Position numbers and translations under genes: made by a program. The notes under the pieces were generated by a model. That model saw nothing but the letters and a program-made list of their open reading frames with translations. It was not told the DNA's origin and did not search any database. 64,000 nucleotides of DNA, taken from positions 1-64,000 of the forward strand of contig NZ_JACJVQ010000013.1 of NCBI RefSeq assembly GCF_014212135.1. The letters are read 5' to 3'. Numbering within the stretch: position 1 is the first letter of the stretch; each line of letters opens with the position of its first letter. Of this stretch, positions 18,899-29,347 are shown in pieces. This DNA is from Cohnella thailandensis (GTDB lineage Bacteria > Bacillota > Bacilli > Paenibacillales > Paenibacillaceae).

Positions 18899-19006
18899 AT
18901 GGACAAGATCAAACGCGCAGATGAGAAAATCTTAATGGGGAGATTCCGAAACCTCGACTCCAATTACGGGGATCCGCTCTTTTTGCGACAAATAAAGTCC
19001 CTGTAG
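18899..19006 (+). CDS. Possible small protein of 35 residues
   Basis: A short open frame preceded by GGAGGAGCG, four bases before ATG 18899. It begins MDKIKRADEKILMGRF and ends LFLRQIKSL; it is charged, with no signal or membrane segment. It ends 88 bases before the SH3/glucosaminidase gene. There is no homologue that I recognise. The spacing of the ribosome binding site is short, so this may be chance. Confidence 0.35.
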   Translation: MDKIKRADEKILMGRFRNLDSNYGDPLFLRQIKSL

Positions 19007-19093
19007 CGCTGCTAGAGTATGACACGTTTTGCAAAGGGTTCTCTGTACAATCAGTTTAACCTTCCTCCCAAACTAATACAGAGGAGTGATTGT

Positions 19094-19912
19094 ATGAGAA
19101 TTAGTCTTAAAGAGTTATCACGATTCGGTCTGCTCGTAGGTACGATCTTCGTGCTCTTCCTGATCCTCGTTCTCCTTCGGTCTCCCTCCGCCTCGGCGGC
19201 AGCTTCCGCTCCCGCCTCCGAATCCAAGACTCCTTCCGCCTACACTCCTTATGTCACGACGGCCAGTTATCTGAACGTGAGAGCCGCCCCCTCGAACAAA
19301 TCCAAGATCATTGATGTGGTTAAAAAAGGAACCGTATTATCGATAGCAGGCAAGCTGAAGAACGGATGGCTCCAGTTGGAAGGCAAAGGTTACGTACATG
19401 GAGGCTACGCGACCCCTCAGAACGGCAAGCAAAAGGCGCAAATCTTGAGTTACTCCAAAGCAACCGCGAAGAGCGAAGCTGCCGTCACAGCCGCGGGAGT
19501 CGGAGACGCTCAGGGGGATTCCGGTCTCACGGTCGAAGACCTCAAAGACATATTCAAGGGGACCGGATTCGAAAATCAGGGGTTGGAGGAAGCCATTCTT
19601 CAGGTGGAAGAAGACTACGGAATCAACGCTTACTTCACGATAGCCGTCATGAGACTTGAAAGCGGCAACGGCAAAAGCAAGCTCGCCAAGACGCGAAACA
19701 ATCTGTTCGGCTTGAATTCGAGCAAAGGATACGTCAAGTTCGCCACCAAAGAAGCCAGCGTCCGACGCTTCGGCGAGCTGATCTCCAAAAATTACATAGG
19801 CAAGGGTCTAACGACCATCGATAAGATCGGCAAAAAATATTGTCCGCCGAATTCCAAATGGGCCAGCAAAGTAAAAGGGATCATGAAGACCGATTATCGT
19901 TCCACCGCATAA
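19094..19912 (+). CDS. Secreted SH3-domain glucosaminidase (cell-wall hydrolase)
   Basis: About 272 residues. An N-terminal membrane/signal segment (GLLVGTIFVLFLILVLLRS, about residues 12-32) leads to an SH3_3 cell-wall-binding domain (ASYLNVRAAPSNKSKIIDVV, about residues 57-115). A C-terminal LytG/Bax-type beta-N-acetylglucosaminidase domain follows, with the catalytic Glu in FTIAVMRLESGNGKSKLAKT and NNLFGLNSSKGYVKF. It presumably trims peptidoglycan glycan strands outside the membrane. ATG 19094 follows GAGGAGTGATTGT. It is monocistronic. Confidence 0.88.
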   Translation: MRISLKELSRFGLLVGTIFVLFLILVLLRSPSASAAASAPASESKTPSAYTPYVTTASYLNVRAAPSNKSKIIDVVKKGTVLSIAGKLKNGWLQLEGKGYVHGGYATPQNGKQKAQILSYSKATAKSEAAVTAAGVGDAQGDSGLTVEDLKDIFKGTGFENQGLEEAILQVEEDYGINAYFTIAVMRLESGNGKSKLAKTRNNLFGLNSSKGYVKFATKEASVRRFGELISKNYIGKGLTTIDKIGKKYCPPNSKWASKVKGIMKTDYRSTA

Positions 19913-19942
19913 CCGGCTTGTCCTGAGGGGCTGGTCGCGAAG

Positions 19943-19970
19943 AAGCCCGCGTTCGGGATGAACACGGGCT
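19943..19970. terminator. Weak hairpin between convergent genes
   Basis: AGCCCG-C-GT pairs with AC-A-CGGGCT. No good T-run follows on either strand, so terminator activity is uncertain. Confidence 0.4.
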
Positions 19971-20001
19971 TACGAGCTTATGAGAGAAGCGCGGGAATTC
20001 T

Positions 20002-20601
20002 TTATCCTCGTTCTTCGTTGTCCAAATGAGCCGTGCAATTATAGAGAGGACAGCTCCACGTTCCATGCTCGTAGATGAGTTCCGTTACGGAGGTATTGCC
20101 CAGCAACGGCTCGGTATCGAGCCCATTCACCAAATGCTTGATCGTGTGGCGCAGGACGGCGCCGTGGCTGACGACGAGAAGGGTCTCGCCCGGATGCCGT
20201 TCGGCGATCTCTCTCAGGCAAGAAGCTCCGCGTTTAGCCCCCTCCTCGGGGGACTCGACTCCAAGGTCCAGCTCCTTCCAGTTGTCTCCCCAGGCGGCAA
20301 TCCGTTCCTCCAGGGTCGTCCCTTCGATCCGTCCTCCGTGAAGCTCCCGAAGCCGGTTGTCATATCGGATCTCGGCGATCCCGGCGGCTTGCGCGATGAT
20401 CTCCGCCGTTTGCTTCGCGCGCAGCAAATCGCTGGAGTACACGCGATCCCATCGAACGGAGCCCAGTCTGCGAGCCGCCCGTGCCGCTTGCCGGAAGCCT
20501 AGCTCGTTTAAGCCGTTGTTCGTATGCCCTTGCGCCCGCTTCTCGTCATTCCACAGCGTTCTTCCATGACGGATAAGAGTCAGCTTAGTCGCACCGCTCA
20601 T
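20002..20601 (-). CDS. Histidine phosphatase family protein (phosphoglycerate-mutase-like)
   Basis: About 199 residues. The catalytic phospho-His motif LIRHGRTLWN is near the N-terminus, with partner Glu in RLRELHGGRIEGTTLEE and the second His in LLVVSHGAVLRH. This is the CobC/GpmB-like branch of histidine phosphatases acting on small phospho-compounds; the substrate is not predictable. It follows the NUDIX gene on the same strand with only 20 bases between, suggesting a two-gene unit. ATG 20601 has a GGAGGTGATC motif upstream, with somewhat long spacing. Confidence 0.88.
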   Translation of the reverse strand: MSGATKLTLIRHGRTLWNDEKRAQGHTNNGLNELGFRQAARAARRLGSVRWDRVYSSDLLRAKQTAEIIAQAAGIAEIRYDNRLRELHGGRIEGTTLEERIAAWGDNWKELDLGVESPEEGAKRGASCLREIAERHPGETLLVVSHGAVLRHTIKHLVNGLDTEPLLGNTSVTELIYEHGTWSCPLYNCTAHLDNEERG

Positions 20602-20620
20602 AGAGAACCGATCACCTCCG

Positions 20621-21058
20621 TTAGCCTTCCGCAATCGAAGCGCGAATCCGCCGATTCATCTGAATCGGGAGTCGGTCGGAAGGGAAGTAGGCCAACTCGA
20701 TCGCTTCCTCCCCATCCGGCGCCATCTCGCCGTCCGGTACCTCTTCCGCGGAGAAAAGAATCGTGACCCCGTAGAACTCGTCGCCGTTCGGAAGCCGGAT
20801 ATGCTGATCCGCTCCGGAGATGACCGAGTAGAGTTTAAGCTCTCCAAGCCGAAGACCCGTCTCTTCCCTGACTTCCCTGCGGCCCGTCTCTTCGGCGGAT
20901 TCTCCAAGCTCCATGAGACCGCCCGGCAACCCCCAGGAACCATCCTCTTTCTGGCGCAGGAGAAGCTCCCCCCGCTCATTGCGAATGAGAACCGCGACTC
21001 CGACCAAAATAACGGGACGATGGCCGATTTCTTTTCTCAATTCCTCCACATAACCCAC
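20621..21058 (-). CDS. NUDIX hydrolase
   Basis: 145 residues with an intact NUDIX box: GGLMELGESAEETGRREV followed by REETGL (about residues 46-69), which binds Mg and hydrolyses nucleoside-diphosphate-X substrates. The N-terminus MGYVEELRKEIGHRPVILVG matches the group of Firmicute NUDIX proteins that includes the broken copy at 35635-36087. It is probably co-transcribed with the histidine phosphatase downstream. The substrate is unknown. Confidence 0.92.
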   Translation of the reverse strand: MGYVEELRKEIGHRPVILVGVAVLIRNERGELLLRQKEDGSWGLPGGLMELGESAEETGRREVREETGLRLGELKLYSVISGADQHIRLPNGDEFYGVTILFSAEEVPDGEMAPDGEEAIELAYFPSDRLPIQMNRRIRASIAEG

Positions 21059-21079
21059 GAGGAACCTCCTTAAGCCGGC

Positions 21080-21442
21080 TTAGCGCGATCCTGAGATGAT
21101 TTGCAAACAGCGCCCGGTAATTTGCTCCTCACTGAGAGTATGTAGCTCGCGGCCCGGAATGACCGTCTCTCCCACTAATTTCTCGTCGTCGTTGCGGCCG
21201 ATCAGCGCCTTCACCAGCTTCATCGACCACTTTCGTTTCTGGTAAATGCGCAGAGACAGCAGTTCCTTGCGACCGTCCCAAATCAAGCGCGCGACTCCGT
21301 CATCGCTTTCGTATACCGCATAGAAATGGCCCATAAATTGAACCTGATGCTGACGTTTGACTTGCTTGTAGCCGCGTCTGCCCAGCTCCTCCTCGACATT
21401 CCTCTCTAGCGTTAACAGCAGATCTTCGGATATCGTTGCCAT
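21080..21442 (-). CDS. Hypothetical protein (120 residues)
   Basis: Not recognised. A small, basic, soluble protein with no signal peptide or membrane segment. Features seen include an N-terminal helix LLLTLERNVEEELGRRGYKQ and aromatic strands QFMGHFYAVYESDD and ARLIWDGRKELLSLRIYQKR. It lies 20 bases upstream of the NUDIX gene on the same strand, so it probably belongs to the same transcript. Confidence 0.6.
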   Translation of the reverse strand: MATISEDLLLTLERNVEEELGRRGYKQVKRQHQVQFMGHFYAVYESDDGVARLIWDGRKELLSLRIYQKRKWSMKLVKALIGRNDDEKLVGETVIPGRELHTLSEEQITGRCLQIISGSR

Positions 21443-21531
21443 AGATTGATTCTATCTCCTTTGCCTCGGCTGATCCATTTGCTCGCTCCAGCTCCTCTTT
21501 ACGCAGAACCGTTATGGAAGGTTTCTCAATC

Positions 21532-22047
21532 CTATAGAGAATAGACCATTAGATCTTCGTCATACGTAACGTCGCCTAGCTTCAACGCGTTTCTCTCGAT
21601 TCCGAACGACTCGAAGCCCATGGATCGATAAAGCTTCTGCGCTGGCGCATTGCCGATGACGACATAAAGAATAAGCTTCTCGAGACCGTCCATCTGCCTC
21701 GCCCTATCCTGAACAGCCGCGATCAGCCGCCTTCCGATGCCTCGGCCTTGATGCTCCGAACTAACGTACATTCCCCAGATCATCGCCTTGTGCCTAAGCT
21801 TCCGCCTCTTTTCTCTCGACAGGCCCACCATCCCGACCAGCTCGTTTCGTTCGAACGCTCCAAGGGCAAAGCCGTCTTCCGATGAGGGAAAACGCGCCCG
21901 TACCGCATCCATGGAAAGCTCCTTCTCTTCCTCGTAACTAGCTCCGAAGGACTCGGGATGCTCCCGAATGGCTCGTAGGCGAAGCGCCCAATATGCATCG
22001 ACGTCCTCGAGAGTCAATTGTCTGATTACAATGCCGAATTCGTTCAT
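21532..22047 (-). CDS. GNAT family N-acetyltransferase
   Basis: 171 residues with clear GNAT motifs: IWGMYVSSEHQGRGIGRRLI contains the acetyl-CoA loop Q-G-R-G-I-G, followed by LYVVIGNAPAQKLYRSMGFE, the typical motif B with N-x-x-A-x-x-L-Y. It acetylates an amine on an unknown small molecule or protein. Unlike the two degenerate GNAT-like proteins at 10-11 kb, this one has the full acetyl-CoA signature. Confidence 0.93.
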   Translation of the reverse strand: MNEFGIVIRQLTLEDVDAYWALRLRAIREHPESFGASYEEEKELSMDAVRARFPSSEDGFALGAFERNELVGMVGLSREKRRKLRHKAMIWGMYVSSEHQGRGIGRRLIAAVQDRARQMDGLEKLILYVVIGNAPAQKLYRSMGFESFGIERNALKLGDVTYDEDLMVYSL

Positions 22048-22177
22048 GCTTCCGTTACTCCCTCTCTGACGTGAAGGTCAACCTCAAGAATCTGCCGGGT
22101 TCGCTTGCCTAGGATCAATTCAAGCAATCGCCTGTCTTCGTACTGTTTTCCGGCATCCGGACATCTTGCGCCCCCCT

Positions 22178-22462
22178 CTAATCCGCCAATTCCAACCCGC
22201 AGCTTGGGCAATGCTTGGAGTGGTTGGGAACGGCACTTCCGCAGACGGGACATGGGTACGTATCTACACCCTCTACGATTGGCTGCACGAGTGGTTCGGT
22301 GGAAGGAGCAGGCGCTTGAGCTGGCTGCATCGCTTTTAACAGTTCTTTGATCTCTTCGAGCTCCCAGGCCAGTTTGGAATTGTTGATGGCGTTGCGAATG
22401 AGGTTATAGAGAACTACGCAAACAAAAACGCCTACACAGAACAACAAAAGTAGAGATGACAT
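22178..22462 (-). CDS. Zinc-ribbon membrane protein (94 residues)
   Basis: An N-terminal membrane helix (LLLLFCVGVFVCVVLYNLI, residues 4-22) is followed by a helical/Pro-Ala linker. A C-terminal zinc ribbon carries two CPxCG knuckles (CPVCGSAVPNHSKHCPSCGL). GGGAGGAAGGC precedes ATG 22462. Proteins of this kind are membrane-tethered and of unknown function. Confidence 0.75.
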   Translation of the reverse strand: MSSLLLLFCVGVFVCVVLYNLIRNAINNSKLAWELEEIKELLKAMQPAQAPAPSTEPLVQPIVEGVDTYPCPVCGSAVPNHSKHCPSCGLELAD

Positions 22463-22552
22463 TGCCTTCCTCCCATGCTGAAAGCGGGTCGTATCACCCT
22501 TATCTCAACATTATAACATGGGGTGGAATTATTTGGGTCCCTTTACGGTTTC

Positions 22553-24868
22553 TTAAGTCATCCGACCATAATCGGCGACGACGAGAACATCCATATGCCT
22601 TGCGCGCCGAAGAATCGTTCGTACGACATCGCCGCGCAGGAACCGATACCAGAAGCCGCGAGCCGATTGGCCGGCGATAATCTGCGTCCCTCCGTATTCA
22701 TTCGCTTTCGCGATTAAAGTAGAAGCGATCTTCTTGCTATGTTCGGCCGCCAGAACCTCGAACTTGCCTCCCAATCGCACGGTCAGCTCCTGCAGCTTCT
22801 CCAGCCTTCGGCTCGCCTCTTCCGATCTTTGATTCTCCAATTGGACATAAGTGACGTACCAAGCCGCCTTCAAACGGTGAGCGATGCGGAACCCGCGGCG
22901 AATCAATCTCTCCGCATTGGAGGTTAAAGTTACGGCTACGCAGATCGTTTCCTGCCGACGCCAAGGACCCCGCAACGCTTCACGCCGCTCCCAGGACTCC
23001 AGCCTCTCGTCGACGTCGTCCGCGATTTCTCGAAGTGCGAGCTCGCGCAAGGCGATCAGATTACCCGTCTTGAAGAAGGAATTCAGCGCTTGGTCGACTT
23101 TGTCCATCGCGTAGATTTTCCCCTCCGCCATTCGCTGCTGCAGAGAAGCCGGCGCGACGTCGATCAGCTGGACCTCGTCCGCCAGGCGAAGCATTCGATC
23201 GGGGACGGTCTCCCGGACGCGGATGCCGGTAATCTGCTCGACCGCGTCGTTCAGGCTCTCCAGATGCTGCACGTTCATCGTGGAGATAACCGAGATGCCC
23301 GCGTTCAGCAACTCCAGCACATCCTCATATCTCTTGGCGTTGGTGCTTCCCGGCACATTCGTATGGGCCAACTCATCGACCAGAACGACTTCGGGATTTC
23401 TCGCTTTAATTGCGTCCAGATCCATTTCTTCCAACGTGGTTCCGCGATATTGGAGCACGTTCTTCGGGATCGCCTGCAGAGAGCCGATCTGCGCTCCCGT
23501 CTCCTGGCGCCCGTGGGTTTCTAATAAACCAATGACGACATCGATTCCCTTCTTCAGCAGGTCGTTGCCTTCTCTCAGCATCGTATAGGTCTTGCCGACG
23601 CCGGGAGCCGCTCCGATGTAGACCTTGAACTTACCCCGGCGAATCTTCTCGATCTGCTCCTCTACCTCGATGCGGGTCTTGCGCCGATATCGTTCGGAGT
23701 ATTTTTCTTTCCGGCTCTTGGTCGGAAGGATCCGCTCTCCTTCCCTCTCGGCCCGATCGGCTACGAAGAAGAGATCGGTATTCCGGATTCGGCGAAGCAG
23801 GCCGTTCACGACCGAACCTTTGCGCCATTCCTGCCAAGCGCCCATTTTGGAATGGCCCATCACGATTCTCGTCACGTTGTTCCGCGCGGAGTACCGGACC
23901 AACTCGGAGGCCAATGCTCTTCGATTCGCGAGCGGAAGCTCCTCGAACTGCCCTTCCACTTTGGCCGCAAGTTGGATGATCGACCGCTTGAAGGCGGCGG
24001 CTTCCTCCGTCAGCTTGCGGCCGGGACGGACGAACGATACGATTCTTAAATCTCCGCCTAGGCGCTTTGCTATTTGCTGCCCGCGACGCACGTAGATGGA
24101 TCCGTTCCAGTGATATTGGACCGAGACGAGGATACGCTCCGCCGCTCCAGACGGACCGAGCAGCCCGTTCTCCTCCCGGTGCCTCTCCAGCGATTCGTTG
24201 ACGCCTTCGGCAACCGTTCTAAGCGCAATCTCGCGAAGCTTGCCCAGGTTGCCTCTGTCGTAGAGACTGCGATTGGAAGTCTTCATATGGCCGGCCGAGA
24301 TACGCTCCAACATCGTCTCCGGAGTGACGTCGATGAGCCGCACTTCGTCCGCCAGCTCCAGGGTGTCGGCCGGAACGGTCTCCTCGACGTCGATGCGGGT
24401 CAGCTTGCGGGCGATCTCGGTCGCTCCTTCCAGCTCGAAGACGTTAACCGTCGTAATGACGCTAATGCCCTCGTTCAGAAGGAATTGAATGTCTTCCAGC
24501 CTGGTCGCGAATCGGGCTCCCTCCCGATTCCGGTGCGCGAGACCGTCGACAAGAACGACCTCCGGGTTGCGCCTCACCAGCTCTTCCAGATTCAAATCCT
24601 TTTTCTCCGTATCGCCTACCGTCCAATGGATGCTCGGAATGCGCTCCAGCCCTTCCAGCTGCTCCACCGTCTCCGGCCGCTGCATCGTCGACACCGCGCA
24701 CAGCACCACGTCGATGCCTTGCTTCTTCAATGCCTGTCCTTCCCGCAGCATATGATAGGTTTTGCCCGAGCCGTTGACGGCGCCGAGGTAGATTTTCAAA
24801 CGGCCTTTCTGGATTTTATAGATCGAATAGAGCAGCTCCTCCGGCGTTCGGCGGCGAAAGTTATCCAT
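22553..24868 (-). CDS. Kinase-less KdpD sensor protein with duplicated KdpD-Usp modules
   Basis: About 771 residues made of two head-to-tail copies of the KdpD N-terminal half, with no histidine-kinase domain. Each copy has a KdpD P-loop domain followed by a universal-stress-protein-like (Usp) domain. Copy 1 has a divergent Walker A GAVNGSGKTY (about residue 30) and VVLVDGLAHRN. Copy 2 has the canonical GAAPGVGKTY (about residue 415) and VVLVDELAHTNVPGS (about residue 496). In other Firmicutes the Usp part of KdpD can bind c-di-AMP. It is the last gene of the kdp operon and presumably passes K+ status to the separate kinase encoded at 30538. ATG 24868 (GGGGGAACGG upstream) is preferred to 24916. 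Confidence 0.88.
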   Translation of the reverse strand: MDNFRRRTPEELLYSIYKIQKGRLKIYLGAVNGSGKTYHMLREGQALKKQGIDVVLCAVSTMQRPETVEQLEGLERIPSIHWTVGDTEKKDLNLEELVRRNPEVVLVDGLAHRNREGARFATRLEDIQFLLNEGISVITTVNVFELEGATEIARKLTRIDVEETVPADTLELADEVRLIDVTPETMLERISAGHMKTSNRSLYDRGNLGKLREIALRTVAEGVNESLERHREENGLLGPSGAAERILVSVQYHWNGSIYVRRGQQIAKRLGGDLRIVSFVRPGRKLTEEAAAFKRSIIQLAAKVEGQFEELPLANRRALASELVRYSARNNVTRIVMGHSKMGAWQEWRKGSVVNGLLRRIRNTDLFFVADRAEREGERILPTKSRKEKYSERYRRKTRIEVEEQIEKIRRGKFKVYIGAAPGVGKTYTMLREGNDLLKKGIDVVIGLLETHGRQETGAQIGSLQAIPKNVLQYRGTTLEEMDLDAIKARNPEVVLVDELAHTNVPGSTNAKRYEDVLELLNAGISVISTMNVQHLESLNDAVEQITGIRVRETVPDRMLRLADEVQLIDVAPASLQQRMAEGKIYAMDKVDQALNSFFKTGNLIALRELALREIADDVDERLESWERREALRGPWRRQETICVAVTLTSNAERLIRRGFRIAHRLKAAWYVTYVQLENQRSEEASRRLEKLQELTVRLGGKFEVLAAEHSKKIASTLIAKANEYGGTQIIAGQSARGFWYRFLRGDVVRTILRRARHMDVLVVADYGRMT

Positions 24869-24943
24869 GATCCGTTCCCCCGATCGAATGCGCGAATACC
24901 CTGCCCGATTATCCATCGACCGGCAGGGTATTACGCCTTCTCT

Positions 24944-25558
24944 TTATTGAAGTAAGGTTTGGAGATCGATATTCAGCTTCAGTACGTTTACGCGCGGTTC
25001 TCCGAAGATGCCGAGATCGCGTCCCTCGGTATGCTTGTCGACCAGCTGCTCCAGCCGTCCCGCGGGGATTCCCGTCAGCCTGCTGATTCTCGGAATCTGC
25101 ACTTCGGCCGACTGCGGAGTAATATGGGGATCGAGTCCCGAGCCGGAGTTCGTGATCAGGGCGATCGGCAGCTCGGAGATCGGTACGTCCGGATTCTCTT
25201 TCTGCCATGCGGCGATCGAATCCTGCGTTCGCTTCAGCATATCCGGATTGGAAGGCGCATAGTTGTTGGAGCCCGAAGCCTCCGCCTTGTATTCGATGCT
25301 GGAGACGCGGCTTTGGAAGTACTTCGGATCGACGAACGATTGTCCGATCAGCTCGGAGCCGACCGTGTTGCCGGAGGCATCCTTGATCAGGCTGCCATTG
25401 GCCTGATGCGGCATGAAGAGCTGGGCAAGTCCGGTCATCGCGAGCGGGTAAAGGATGCCGCACAGGATTATGAACACGATGCTTGCGCGTAAGGCGACAA
25501 AGATAATCGGTTTACCGGAAGGTTCCGAGCAGTTGGCATTGCTGGCTGTATGATTCAT
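24944..25558 (-). CDS. kdpC: Potassium-transporting ATPase subunit C (KdpC)
   Basis: 204 residues. One N-terminal membrane helix (IVFIILCGILYPLAMTGLAQ) is followed by the soluble KdpC domain with GSELIGQSFVDPKYFQSRVS and the conserved TNSGSGLDPHITPQSAEVQI. The C-terminus holds FGEPRVNVLKLN. KdpC stabilises the KdpA-KdpB complex and supports ATP binding. It lies 22 bases after kdpB in the operon. Confidence 0.96.
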   Translation of the reverse strand: MNHTASNANCSEPSGKPIIFVALRASIVFIILCGILYPLAMTGLAQLFMPHQANGSLIKDASGNTVGSELIGQSFVDPKYFQSRVSSIEYKAEASGSNNYAPSNPDMLKRTQDSIAAWQKENPDVPISELPIALITNSGSGLDPHITPQSAEVQIPRISRLTGIPAGRLEQLVDKHTEGRDLGIFGEPRVNVLKLNIDLQTLLQ

Positions 25559-25580
25559 GGTATCTCTCCAATCGGTCTTT

Positions 25581-27611
25581 CTAGACCAAAAGATGAACGA
25601 CGAGATCGATCAGCTTGATTCCGATGAACGGAACGATCACGCCGCCGATGCCGTAGACCAGGATATTGCGCCTAAGCAGCTTGGTCGCTTTCATTGGCTT
25701 GTAGGCGACGCCCTTCATCGCGAGCGGGATAAGCAGCGGAATGATGATCGCGTTAAAGATCAACGCCGAGAGAATCGCCGACATCGGGGATCCGAGGCTC
25801 ATCACGTTGAGCACGCTCATCTCCGGAATCGCCAGGATAAACATCGCGGGGATGATGGCAAAATACTTGGCGATATCGTTCGCGATACTGAACGTCGTCA
25901 AGGCGCCGCGCGTCATGAGCAGCTGCTTGCCGATGGAGACGACTTCGATGATCTTGGACGGATCGGAGTCGAGGTCCACCATGTTCGCCGCTTCCTTGGC
26001 CGCGATCGTCCCGCTGTTCATCGCGAGGCCGACGTCCGCTTGAGCCAACGCGGGAGCGTCGTTCGTGCCGTCGCCGGTCATGGCGACGAGCTTGCCTTCC
26101 GCCTGCTCGCGGCGGATGACGGCGATCTTGTCCTCCGGCTTGCTCTCGGCGATGAACTCGTCGACTCCCGCTTCGCGGGCGATCGTCGCCGCGGTCAGCG
26201 GGTTATCGCCGGTGCACATGATCGTCTTGATGCCCATCCTGCGAAGCTCGTCGAACCGTTCGCGCATGCCTGGCTTTACCGTGTCCTTCAGATAAATAAG
26301 CCCGTAAATCCGGTTGTCTACCGCGACGGCGAGAGGCGTTCCGCCTTCCCGGGCGATCGAATCGCCATGAGAATCCAAATCCTTCGGAACCGCGCCTCCT
26401 TGCGCGACCACCCAACGTTTGACCGCATCGACGGCGCCTTTGCGAACCTTACGTCCGTCCTTCAGATCGATGCCGCTCATGCGGGTCTCGGCCTTGAATT
26501 CGATGAACTCTCCTCCCGCGGCCAACGATTCGTTCGCGTTCAGCTTCAGCTTCTTCATCAGCTCGAGCACGGAGCGACCTTCCGGAGTTTCGTCTTGGAG
26601 CGAGCCGATAGCCGCCCATTCCCCTACCGATTGCACGCTCTCACCGCCAACCGGGATGAACTCGCTCGCCATCCGGTTGCCGAAAGTGATCGTGCCGGTC
26701 TTGTCGAGGATCATCGTATTGATGTCCCCGGCCGCTTCGACCGCTTTGCCGGACATCGCCAGCACGTTGAATTGGGTGACCCTGTCCATGCCGGCGATGC
26801 CGATGGCGGACAAGAGGCCGCCGATCGTCGTCGGGATAAGGCAGACGAGCAGCGCGATCAAGACGGGCACCTGCAGATCGATATCCAGATAACCGGCTAT
26901 CGGTCCCAACGTCACGACAACGATTAAGAAAATTAGCGTCAAGCTGACCAGCAGCGTACTCAGCGCCAGCTCGTTAGGCGTTTTCTGCCGTTTGGCGCCT
27001 TCGACGAGGGCAATCATCCGGTCAATGAACGATTCGCCCGGGTCGCTCGTAATACGTACGACGATCCGGTCGCTGACAACTCGGGTTCCGCCGGTGACGG
27101 AGCCGAAGTCTCCGCCCGCCTCCTTGATTACCGGAGCGGATTCGCCCGTTATGGCGGATTCGTCGACCGAAGCAAGCCCTTCGATGACTTCCCCGTCACC
27201 CGGAATCATTTCTCCATGCGAGACGATAACGATATCGCCTTTGCGCAGCTCCGTGGACGGAACGACTTTGATCGTGCTGCCGGTCATTTTGTTCGCGGTA
27301 ATTTCTTTTTTCGTCCGTTTGAGAGAATCCGCCTGCGCCTTGCCCCTGCCTTCCGCCAACGCTTCCGCGAAATTGGCGAACAGGACGGTGAAGAGCAGTA
27401 TAAAAAATACCGTCAGATTGAATCCGATGTCGTCCTTGGCGTTAAAATAACCGGGGAATAGAGTCATCAGCAGGACGATCGCCGTGCCTACCTCCACCAC
27501 GAACATGACCGGGTTCTTCATCATGGCGATCGGATTTAGCTTAATAAAACTGTCTTTAACAGCGCGTCCTACGATCGCGGAATTCAACATCGACTTGCGT
27601 TTTGCGTTCAT
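25581..27611 (-). CDS. kdpB: Potassium-transporting P-type ATPase subunit B (KdpB)
   Basis: About 676 residues, full length. It is the catalytic P-type ATPase of the high-affinity K+ pump. The phosphorylated Asp is in the DKTGT motif ([20 protein letters not shown]), the actuator domain has ITGESAPV (TGES), and the hinge shows [23 protein letters not shown] 27611 has a GGATGAGGTG ribosome site; an upstream in-frame GTG (27623) is less likely. It is flanked by kdpA and kdpC with short gaps. Confidence 0.97.
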   Translation of the reverse strand: MNAKRKSMLNSAIVGRAVKDSFIKLNPIAMMKNPVMFVVEVGTAIVLLMTLFPGYFNAKDDIGFNLTVFFILLFTVLFANFAEALAEGRGKAQADSLKRTKKEITANKMTGSTIKVVPSTELRKGDIVIVSHGEMIPGDGEVIEGLASVDESAITGESAPVIKEAGGDFGSVTGGTRVVSDRIVVRITSDPGESFIDRMIALVEGAKRQKTPNELALSTLLVSLTLIFLIVVVTLGPIAGYLDIDLQVPVLIALLVCLIPTTIGGLLSAIGIAGMDRVTQFNVLAMSGKAVEAAGDINTMILDKTGTITFGNRMASEFIPVGGESVQSVGEWAAIGSLQDETPEGRSVLELMKKLKLNANESLAAGGEFIEFKAETRMSGIDLKDGRKVRKGAVDAVKRWVVAQGGAVPKDLDSHGDSIAREGGTPLAVAVDNRIYGLIYLKDTVKPGMRERFDELRRMGIKTIMCTGDNPLTAATIAREAGVDEFIAESKPEDKIAVIRREQAEGKLVAMTGDGTNDAPALAQADVGLAMNSGTIAAKEAANMVDLDSDPSKIIEVVSIGKQLLMTRGALTTFSIANDIAKYFAIIPAMFILAIPEMSVLNVMSLGSPMSAILSALIFNAIIIPLLIPLAMKGVAYKPMKATKLLRRNILVYGIGGVIVPFIGIKLIDLVVHLLV

Positions 27612-27630
27612 GAATGATTTCACCTCATCC

Positions 27631-29310
27631 TTAGCCTAGCTTCAAATGCTCGGCGATCGGTCCCAGCACGATGGCGGGCAGGAACGTCAGCGCCCCGATA
27701 ATGAGCACCGTGCCGATCAGTATGCCGTAGAACAATCCGTTGTCGGTCCGGAACGTGCCGATCGTCTCGGGCACCCATTGCTTGCGGACGAGTGACCCGG
27801 CGACCGCCAGCATGGCGATCATGGAGATATAGCGCCCGAGCAGCATGACCAGCCCCGTCGTGAGGTTCCAGAACGGCGTGTTATCGGCCAAGCCTTCGAA
27901 GCCGGATCCGTTATTCGCCGCGGAGGACGTATACTCGTAGAGGACCTGCGAGATGCCGTGCGAGCCGGGATTCGTAATGGAGCCTTGGCCGAGATCGGTC
28001 AGGAAGGCTATGGCGGTCGGCGCCAGGATAATAAACGGATGCGCAAGAATCGCGATGGCGATCAGCTTCATTTCCCTAGGCTCGATCTTCCTGCCCAAGA
28101 ACTCCGGCGTCCGTCCGACCATGAGTCCGCACAGGAACACGCCAAGGATCGCGTACATCAGCATATTGACGAGACCGACGCCTTTGCCGCCGAATACGAC
28201 GTTCAGCATCATTTCGGCCAAGGTCCCGAGTCCGCCGAGCGGAGTAAGCGTATCGTGCATATTGTTGACCGTTCCCGTCGTCGCTGCCGTCGTTACCGCG
28301 GAGAACAACGAGGATTGCGGAATGCCGAAGCGAACCTCCTTGCCTTCCATGCTGCCTTGGGAAGCATCGATGCCCAGAACGTTCATTGCCGGGTTGCCGC
28401 GAAGTTCCGAGAAATAAATAAGCGATAGAAAGCCCACGAACAGAGTCATCATCGCGCCGAATACGACCCAACCTTGCTTGGTGTTCTTGGCGAAGCGGCC
28501 ATAAACGTATGGAAGAGAGGCCGGCAGCAGCCACATCGACAGGATCTCGATTACATTCGTCAAAGGGGTCGGATTCTCGAACGGGTGAGCGGAATTCGCG
28601 CCGAAGAAGCCGCCTCCGTTAGTACCCAGGTGCTTGATCGATTCCAGCGAAGCGACCGGGCCGATGGCGATGTTCTGCGAAGCTCCTTCAAGTGTCTTTA
28701 CCGTCAGGACCGGGTCAAGCGTCTGCGGCACTTGCAGCGCGACGAGAACCAGGGTAACGACGACCGCGGCCGGGATAAAAATGCGGGTATGAGACTTCAC
28801 GAAGTCTTCGAAGAAGTTCCCGATTGTCGCGCCCTTGCCGGTAATTCCGCGAATGAAGGCGATGGCGACCGAGAACCCTGTCGCGGCCGACGTGAACATC
28901 ATCATCATGATGACGGCCATTTGCGAGAAGTAGGTCAAACCCGTCTCCCCGCTGTAATGCTGCAGGTTCGTATTCGTCATGAAGCTGATGATCGTGTTGA
29001 AGCTTAGCGTTTGCTCCATGTTCTCGATCCCGTTCGGATTAAACGGCAAGTATTTCTGCAGCCGCAAGATCAAATACCCGAGGGCCACCAGCACGATGTT
29101 CGTTAACAGAAAGCTGACGGCATACCTTTTCCAAGTCATGCCGGGACGATTCTTTAATCCGATCAGCCTGTAAATGAATCGTTCCAACCAGCCGAACCAT
29201 TTGTCCGTCTTATTCGGATCGTTGGAATATACATGATAGACGTACGTCCCTAACGGTTTTACGAGTAGGACAACGATCGCGATAACGATAAGAATCTGCA
29301 AAATACCCAT
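27631..29310 (-). CDS. kdpA: Potassium-transporting ATPase subunit A (KdpA)
   Basis: 559 residues, about ten membrane helices. It is the K+-binding channel-like subunit of KdpFABC, related to the Trk/Ktr/HKT superfamily. Selectivity-loop-like segments can be seen, for example [40 protein letters not shown] and [20 protein letters not shown]. It is preceded by kdpF and followed after 20 bases by kdpB. Confidence 0.97.
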   Translation of the reverse strand: MGILQILIVIAIVVLLVKPLGTYVYHVYSNDPNKTDKWFGWLERFIYRLIGLKNRPGMTWKRYAVSFLLTNIVLVALGYLILRLQKYLPFNPNGIENMEQTLSFNTIISFMTNTNLQHYSGETGLTYFSQMAVIMMMMFTSAATGFSVAIAFIRGITGKGATIGNFFEDFVKSHTRIFIPAAVVVTLVLVALQVPQTLDPVLTVKTLEGASQNIAIGPVASLESIKHLGTNGGGFFGANSAHPFENPTPLTNVIEILSMWLLPASLPYVYGRFAKNTKQGWVVFGAMMTLFVGFLSLIYFSELRGNPAMNVLGIDASQGSMEGKEVRFGIPQSSLFSAVTTAATTGTVNNMHDTLTPLGGLGTLAEMMLNVVFGGKGVGLVNMLMYAILGVFLCGLMVGRTPEFLGRKIEPREMKLIAIAILAHPFIILAPTAIAFLTDLGQGSITNPGSHGISQVLYEYTSSAANNGSGFEGLADNTPFWNLTTGLVMLLGRYISMIAMLAVAGSLVRKQWVPETIGTFRTDNGLFYGILIGTVLIIGALTFLPAIVLGPIAEHLKLG

Positions 29311-29347
29311 TGAACTTCCCCCTGCGTCTAAGGTTATCAGGTGCCCG

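Noticed and set aside
18771..19093. Riboswitch before the SH3/glucosaminidase gene
   Set aside because: Such genes are often under c-di-AMP riboswitch control, but none of the ydaO conserved blocks is present here.
22044..22253. Minus-strand frame of 69 codons between the GNAT and zinc-ribbon genes
   Set aside because: It overlaps the zinc-ribbon gene in another frame, without a ribosome site or motifs.
25557..26927. 456-codon plus-strand frame opposite kdpB
   Set aside because: Antisense shadow, His/Asp/Arg-rich, no motifs.
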